From contig JAGFJA010000006.1 of NCBI GenBank assembly GCA_024103005.1, positions 1 to 59,948 on the forward strand: DNA of 59,948 nt. The letters run 5' to 3'. Under the pieces are notes generated by a model, which was not told the origin of the DNA, did not search any database, and was given only the letters and a program-made list of their open reading frames with translations. Position numbers and translations under genes: made by a program. Source of the DNA: Saprospiraceae bacterium (GTDB taxonomy: Bacteria > Bacteroidota > Bacteroidia > Chitinophagales > Saprospiraceae). This document shows, piece after piece, positions 54,725 to 59,948 of the stretch. The number at the start of each line of letters is the position of its first letter. The first letter of the stretch is position 1.

Positions 54725-57577
54725 ATGCCTCATTCATCAAACAACCATAATTCCGATTCTGAAACTTCATCATCCGGGTTCATTGATGTCATTGGTGCTT
54801 ATGAACATAATTTAAAGCACATAGACGTATCTATCCCGCGAGATAAGCTTGTTGTCGTAACCGGCATAAGCGGGAGCGGTAAATCAAGCCTTGCCTTTGA
54901 TACCATATTTGCCGAGGGCCAAAGGCGATATATTGAGACCTTTGACAATTATACCCGGATGATGATCGGAGGCCTGGAGAGACCCGCAGTTGAGAAAATT
55001 GATGGACTTTCTCCAGTAATTTCAATTGAACAAAAAACAACCGGATGGAATCCCAGGTCAACACTTGGTACTGTTACTGAGGTATATGACCTGATGCGTT
55101 TGCTTTTCGCTCGGGCTGCTGATGCTTATTCATATATCAGCGGAAAAAAGATGGTGAAATATTCGGAAGATGAAATTCTTGAGAATATTCAGCTGGAGAT
55201 GACCGGCCATAGTGTGATGGTTCTTGCTCCAATCGTCAAGGGACGCAAAGGCCATTATAAAGAATTGTTCGAGCAGGTCCGTAAACAAGGTTACACAAAA
55301 GTGAGGATTGATAATGAAATTACTCCAATAACCCAGGGTATGCAGGTCGATCGTTACAAAATTCACGATATAGAACTTGTAATTGATAAATTGACAATTT
55401 CTGAAAATACTCGGCAACGACTGATTTCTTCTGTTAGACTTGCTTTAAAAATGGGTGAAGGTCTGGTCTATATCCATGATATGGATAATAATGTTAGCCG
55501 CCTGTTTAGCCGGCACCTGGCAGACCCAGAAAATAAATTATCCTATGAAGAACCCAATCCCAATACCTTTTCGTTTAATTCTCCTTATGGTGCGTGCACT
55601 GAATGTTTGGGACTCGGCTCGCTGGAAGAAGTAGATATTGATAAAATATTTCCTGACAAATCTCTTACTATCAATAATGGTGGAATTGCGCCATTAGGAC
55701 TCCCCAGAGATAATAATTACTTCAGTCAACTGAGAGATCTTGCCAAAAGGTTTAAATTTACTTTTGGTACCAAAATTGCAAACCTGCCTGAAGAAGCGGT
55801 CAAAATTATTCTTTATGGACAGGACGCAAATCACGAAAACCATTTTGCTTCTTTTGGTCCTTGGGAGGAATTGCCTTCTTTAGGTCTGATAAAAATGATT
55901 CAGTCAAGTTATACGGATTATAATAATGAACGTACTCGTCTTTGGGCTGAAGAATTTATGTCACTTAGAATCTGCCCTAAGTGTAACGGGGATCGTCTAA
56001 AAATAGAGTCACTCCATTATAAAATAGCCGGGAAGAATATTGCAGAACTGAACAGAATGCCTCTTCTGGAATTGGAATCATGGTTTATTGCATTGAAAGA
56101 CCAATTGGATGAAATTCAAAAACTGATCAGTAAGGATGTAGTTAAAGAAATATCCGTGCGGCTTCATTTTTTAAATCATGTAGGGCTTGGTTATCTTTCT
56201 TTGGACAGGAGTGCCAGAACATTATCCGGTGGAGAGTCTCAGCGAGCAAGACTGGCTAATCAAATCGGTACTCAATTATCAGGTGTTTTGTATATTTTGG
56301 ATGAACCCAGTATCGGACTCCATCAGAGAGATAATCATCAGTTGATTTCCGCTTTACAGGAGCTTGTAAAAATTGGAAATACAGTATTGGTCGTAGAGCA
56401 TGATAAAGACATTATGCTTGCGTCAGATTATATTGTCGATATAGGGCCCGGTGCCGGTGACCTCGGAGGGAGGATTACCGGTTATGGACGACCGGATATT
56501 TTTAAAAAATTAAATACCACTACTGCGAGATATCTTTCCGGTCGGGAAAATATTGAAGTACCTAAGATCAGAAGAAATGGAAATGGGAAAAGCCTCATAT
56601 TGAAGGGTGCTTCAGGACATAACCTAAAAGAAGTAGATGTTGTATTCGAACTCGGTAAAATGATTGTCGTTACGGGAGTGTCCGGTAGTGGAAAAAGCTC
56701 TCTGATTACTGAAACATTATACCCAATTTTGAGGAAACACTTTTATAGAAGCTATGCAAAGCCATTGCCCTATACATCAATTGATGGACTGGAGCATTTA
56801 GATAAGGTAATTGAAATAGATCAGGCACCGATAGGCAGATCACCCAGATCCAATCCTGTTACTTACATAAATGTTTTTACTGAGATAAGAAATATCTTTG
56901 CCGGTTTGCCGGAATCAAAAATCCGAGGATATAAAGTAGGGCGGTTTTCATTTAACGTTGCCGGCGGTCGATGCCCTGTTTGTGAAGGCGGTGGGATGAA
57001 GGTAATTGAGATGAACTTCTTGCCTGATGTCATGGTAGAATGTGAAGGCTGTAGAGGGATGAGATATAATAAAGAGACACTTCAGATTCTTTATAAAGGA
57101 AAGTCAATCGGGGAAGTCCTTAAGATGTCTGTAGATGAGGGTGTTGAATTTTTTCAAAATATTCCTAAGATATACAGAAAACTTAAAACTCTTCAGGATG
57201 TCGGTTTAGGTTATATTACACTTGGTCAGCAGAGTACAACCCTTAGCGGGGGTGAAGCTCAGCGGATAAAGCTGGCTGAAGAGTTGTCCAAGAGGGACAC
57301 GGGAAATACCATGTATATTTTAGATGAACCTACCACAGGGCTCCATTTCAGTGACATAAAACAGTTGCTTTCAGTACTTCAATCTTTGGTTGACAAAGGA
57401 AATACGGTTCTAGTTATCGAACATAACATGGACATTATAAAATCAGGTGATTATATAATCGATCTCGGACCGGAGGGCGGTTCAGGAGGAGGAAATATAG
57501 TTGCAGTAGGGACGCCGGAAGATGTGGCTGCCAATCCAGGGAGTATCACCGGTAAGTATCTCAAATTGGAATTATAG
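54725..57577 (+). CDS. uvrA: UvrABC excinuclease subunit A
   Basis: UvrA is the damage sensor of nucleotide excision repair. The 950-aa protein carries two ABC ATPase halves. The first has Walker A GISGSGKSSLAFDT (about residue 48), signature LSGGESQRARLA and Walker B LDEPSIGLHQRDN. The second has GVSGSGKSSLITET (about residue 655), LSGGEAQRIKLAEELS and LDEPTTGLHFSD. The C-terminal zinc finger is intact (CPVCEGG ... CEGCRG). The first zinc finger is incomplete: only the second pair, CTECLGLG, is present, and the region before it reads SRHLADPENKLSYEEPNPNT. It lies 24 bp after the serA-like gene and may share its promoter. Confidence 0.95.
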   Translation: MPHSSNNHNSDSETSSSGFIDVIGAYEHNLKHIDVSIPRDKLVVVTGISGSGKSSLAFDTIFAEGQRRYIETFDNYTRMMIGGLERPAVEKIDGLSPVISIEQKTTGWNPRSTLGTVTEVYDLMRLLFARAADAYSYISGKKMVKYSEDEILENIQLEMTGHSVMVLAPIVKGRKGHYKELFEQVRKQGYTKVRIDNEITPITQGMQVDRYKIHDIELVIDKLTISENTRQRLISSVRLALKMGEGLVYIHDMDNNVSRLFSRHLADPENKLSYEEPNPNTFSFNSPYGACTECLGLGSLEEVDIDKIFPDKSLTINNGGIAPLGLPRDNNYFSQLRDLAKRFKFTFGTKIANLPEEAVKIILYGQDANHENHFASFGPWEELPSLGLIKMIQSSYTDYNNERTRLWAEEFMSLRICPKCNGDRLKIESLHYKIAGKNIAELNRMPLLELESWFIALKDQLDEIQKLISKDVVKEISVRLHFLNHVGLGYLSLDRSARTLSGGESQRARLANQIGTQLSGVLYILDEPSIGLHQRDNHQLISALQELVKIGNTVLVVEHDKDIMLASDYIVDIGPGAGDLGGRITGYGRPDIFKKLNTTTARYLSGRENIEVPKIRRNGNGKSLILKGASGHNLKEVDVVFELGKMIVVTGVSGSGKSSLITETLYPILRKHFYRSYAKPLPYTSIDGLEHLDKVIEIDQAPIGRSPRSNPVTYINVFTEIRNIFAGLPESKIRGYKVGRFSFNVAGGRCPVCEGGGMKVIEMNFLPDVMVECEGCRGMRYNKETLQILYKGKSIGEVLKMSVDEGVEFFQNIPKIYRKLKTLQDVGLGYITLGQQSTTLSGGEAQRIKLAEELSKRDTGNTMYILDEPTTGLHFSDIKQLLSVLQSLVDKGNTVLVIEHNMDIIKSGDYIIDLGPEGGSGGGNIVAVGTPEDVAANPGSITGKYLKLEL

Positions 57578-57614
57578 CCTGATTTTGAAATGATAAATAC
57601 TGTTTTTAATAGAT

Positions 57615-58070
57615 TTAGAATTTGTTTTCCCACTTTTTAAGATCCCAATCTTCAATAGTTTCCGGCTTTTTTTCTTTATTCAGTTCATCTGACAAATCTT
57701 CATATTCAGTAAAAGTGGTTGAAGAGGTATTGATTGAAGTACCGGAATATTCTTGTTGCATTTTTTCGACTTTTTTAGACACAATAATATTAAACAGCAT
57801 TCCGAATAAAGTAAATGGAAGAAGCAAAAGTGAAATAAGTGCATTGAGGCTACCAGTTAGAGGTTGTTGTTTTATGCCATTCCATTTGCGTGTGAAGAAG
57901 TTTAGAAGCAAATCTTTCTTATATAATAAAATGATTATCAATAGTACAGGTGAGCTAAACAGTAAAAACAAATAGAGGTATTTCGCAAAAGAAAATAAAA
58001 AATACCCGAAAAGAATAAGGAATATAAGTCCTATCAGTGGAGTCAAATTGAAAGAATATGATTTTTGCAT
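57615..58070 (-). CDS. Small membrane protein of unknown function
   Basis: This 151-aa protein has two or three hydrophobic helices at the N-terminus (LIGLIFLILFGYFLFSFA, YLYLFLLFSSPVLLIIILLY) and another at about 75-95 (ALISLLLLPFTLFGMLF). A polar, Ser/Thr- and Glu/Lys-rich tail ends WDLKKWENKF. I do not recognise the family. It converges on uvrA with a 37-bp gap and no obvious terminator. Confidence 0.65.
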   Translation of the reverse strand: MQKSYSFNLTPLIGLIFLILFGYFLFSFAKYLYLFLLFSSPVLLIIILLYKKDLLLNFFTRKWNGIKQQPLTGSLNALISLLLLPFTLFGMLFNIIVSKKVEKMQQEYSGTSINTSSTTFTEYEDLSDELNKEKKPETIEDWDLKKWENKF

Positions 58071-58255
58071 AAGGTATAAATCTTTACTCCTTATAACAAA
58101 ATTATAGTTTATTAGATTTCACCCGATTTTGAAATTTCGATAAATTACATTAAAACAGGGATAAATTAGATTTATGAAATCAAAATAATCTTTGGTTAAT
58201 GCAGCGAATTTGAAAAAATTGTACTATTTGTTAAAGTAATAATACAATTTATAGG

Positions 58256-58283
58256 TTGTTGAAGATATAAATTTATATCTTTG
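58256..58283 (+). promoter_or_regulatory. Promoter of the truncated PKD-like adhesin gene
   Basis: TTG (58256-58258) and TATCTTTG (58276-58283) are separated by 17 bp, a good -33/-7 match. The leader would be about 24 nt. Confidence 0.7.
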
Positions 58284-58311
58284 TTTTCTTTAAATTTTTA
58301 TTCTGATTTAG

Positions 58312-59948
58312 ATGTTGAGACGACTTTTACTATGTATCCTAGTGATAACTTCTCTGACTGCAATTTCCCAGACTCCAATTATTGAAATTGACCCCTATAA
58401 GAAAGATGTTGATCCCAATAGCTTGCGGGTCAGCAGGGCAGGATGTAATCCGGATTTGACTATTTCTCCTGCATTCGATTGTGCCACAGCAGCTCAATCT
58501 GCAATCAATGGAGCGGGTACCGGGTTTGTCTGTGATTTAGAAGGGTTTTGTATAAATACAGGTACTGTCCCTCAGCTGAACCCTCCGATTCCATTTTGTT
58601 CAAGCAATTCAGTTTTAAATAATCCAATATGGTTTTCATTTATCGCAGATGGTACTGGTATTTTGGATATTGATGTCTTGCCAAGCGGTTGTAATGGTGG
58701 AATCCAATGGGCATTATATGACCAATGTGGAAACTATATGAATGCAATTGCATGTCAAAGTAATCCAATCTTGCCTGCGGATCAACCTTTTAATATTTAT
58801 GTTTCTCCTACTACACCCGGTGCAACTTATTACCTTGTGATTGATGGAGCTAATGGTGCTTCATGTGATTACGAATTTCATGTAAATGACGGTATTTCGC
58901 CTATTTATGTCGGAGATCCTTTAGGCACGACACTGACCGGAAATACGAATGTTTGCGGAGGTTCTACCGTCACATATTCATTTCCGGGAATTCAATATGG
59001 TACAGATTATCATTGGACATTGCCTGATGGATCTATTTTAGACACAGAAGGCCCGACCACTACCGTATCTTTTCCTGAAGGTATGACTCCCGGTACATAT
59101 CAACTATGTGTAACCGCTTCCAATGATTGCGATGAAAATGCGGATGCGGTACCTGTCTGCTGGGATATAATCATAGGGGAAGAACCTATTTTGGATGTAT
59201 ATGGTGAAGTATGCCCAGGAGATACATATTCTTTTAGGGGCGGGAATTATCCGGCAGGTGAATATTCTTTTAATTATTTAGGGCCTGCAGGGTCAAGCTG
59301 TGATACAACTATCAATTTACATGTAACCAATTTTGTTTTGTCTACAACTCCAGATCAGCAAATATTTGTTTGTCCGGGAGAACAATTTGCTTTTATCTCC
59401 GGCATTCCTGTTCAGGTAGGCACCAGTGCCAATACATTGACTTTTATGGATCACAATGGTTGTGATAGTCTGGTAAATTATTATGTAAATGAATTAGAGG
59501 CAAATGGGGTAATAGGTGCTGTACCTGCTTCTTTACCCTGTGGCGGTACAGCATCCGCAACATTGTCACTTAACCCGGATTGGGGATTTTTTACGGTTGA
59601 TTCTTATAGTATTGAATGGTTTGATTCGAATAACATGTCCTTGGGAACCGGGAATACCGTGAATATCACATCACCCGGGTATTACTATGCCAAAGTAACC
59701 TGGTACAAGGTAAATAATTTACTTCCGGGTACTGATGTATCGCCTACTGATATTTTGTGTGAGAAATTATTTGACATAACGATACCTGCGGAGAATTCGA
59801 CGTTGCAGTCACCTGTGACGGCCGGTCCTACGGTGTTGTGTGCTGGTGAGGTAGGGGATTTCAGTACGAATACGCAGGCGGGGACGACGTCCTATACGTG
59901 GAAGCATCCTGGTGGAGTTGTTACGGGAGGTGGTAGTCAGGAGCAGAT
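58312..59948 (+). CDS. Large secreted PKD-like adhesin, cut off by the window end
   Basis: An open frame runs from ATG 58312 to the last base (545 codons seen, no stop). It starts with a signal peptide (LLLCILVITSLTAISQ). The first ~220 residues form a Cys-bearing beta domain (NPIWFSFIADGTGILDIDVL, GATYYLVIDGANGASCDYEF). PKD/Ig-like repeats follow (VCGGSTVTYSFPGIQYG, HWTLPDGSI, TPGTYQLCVTASNDC; VCPGDTYSFRGGNY; LCAGEVGDFSTNTQAG). Repeats of this sort in Bacteroidota usually end in a T9SS sorting or gliding-motility C-terminal domain, which would lie outside the window. The last ~168 bp are much richer in G+C than the part before. Confidence 0.85.
   Translation, partial: MLRRLLLCILVITSLTAISQTPIIEIDPYKKDVDPNSLRVSRAGCNPDLTISPAFDCATAAQSAINGAGTGFVCDLEGFCINTGTVPQLNPPIPFCSSNSVLNNPIWFSFIADGTGILDIDVLPSGCNGGIQWALYDQCGNYMNAIACQSNPILPADQPFNIYVSPTTPGATYYLVIDGANGASCDYEFHVNDGISPIYVGDPLGTTLTGNTNVCGGSTVTYSFPGIQYGTDYHWTLPDGSILDTEGPTTTVSFPEGMTPGTYQLCVTASNDCDENADAVPVCWDIIIGEEPILDVYGEVCPGDTYSFRGGNYPAGEYSFNYLGPAGSSCDTTINLHVTNFVLSTTPDQQIFVCPGEQFAFISGIPVQVGTSANTLTFMDHNGCDSLVNYYVNELEANGVIGAVPASLPCGGTASATLSLNPDWGFFTVDSYSIEWFDSNNMSLGTGNTVNITSPGYYYAKVTWYKVNNLLPGTDVSPTDILCEKLFDITIPAENSTLQSPVTAGPTVLCAGEVGDFSTNTQAGTTSYTWKHPGGVVTGGGSQEQ

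Overview
This window comes from an AT-rich genome of the phylum Bacteroidota, probably a free-living Saprospiria/Cytophagia-like lineage. The evidence is a complete type IX secretion (T9SS) core set (PorP/SprF-like, GldK, GldL, GldM, GldN), the PorX response regulator, several proteins ending in T9SS C-terminal sorting domains, Bacteroidota-type promoters (a TAnnTTTG -7 box), and the family-specific order rpmB-rpmG-DUF4295-ftsY. Nothing in the window is an obvious prophage, insertion sequence or CRISPR array.

Layout. 1-7.2 kb (minus strand): mutS2, a secreted M1 metallopeptidase with a sorting domain, a phosphohexomutase and an NlpC/P60 hydrolase. 7.6-13.6 kb (minus): the T9SS operon porP-gldK-gldL-gldM-gldN, ending at a strong terminator. 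14-17.1 kb: dodecin, an MFS transporter, a diheme cytochrome of the reaction-centre cytochrome type, and tmRNA (ssrA). 17.2-19.6 kb (plus): MOSC protein, rpsU, xerC-like recombinase and hpf. 19.6-23.1 kb (minus): a T9SS cargo, cutC, sodB and an HD phosphohydrolase. 23.4-28.5 kb: porX, guaB, a secreted propeller-like protein and a DOPA-dioxygenase-like enzyme. 28.9-36.1 kb (plus): a 1548-aa multidomain T9SS adhesin, ctlX and a TrpB2-like enzyme. 36.6-45.3 kb (plus): the most distinctive accessory region, with a small T9SS-tagged protein, a 943-aa tail-fibre-like protein with four near-identical 38-aa repeats, and a 1619-aa beta-solenoid T9SS protein. 45.7-58.1 kb: housekeeping genes (amidophosphoribosyltransferase, flavoprotein, fabG, secreted phosphatase-like protein, ftsY, L33/L28 ribosomal proteins, tRNA-Arg, serA-like, uvrA and a small membrane protein). 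The window ends inside a large secreted PKD-like adhesin that starts at 58312.

How they fit together. The T9SS machine and its regulator PorX sit in the same 60 kb as at least five visible cargo proteins (2666, 19632, 28922, 36630, 40463), plus a probable sixth that is cut off at the right edge. The best candidate for an under-described system is the 36.6-45.3 kb locus. There a tail-fibre-like trimer candidate with no sorting domain lies 33 bp downstream of a small sorting-domain protein. I infer, but cannot prove, that the small protein anchors or exports the fibre.

Several start codons were moved from the longest reading frame, because TTG starts fall inside promoter boxes or ahead of a clear signal peptide. 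Each change is explained in its entry.
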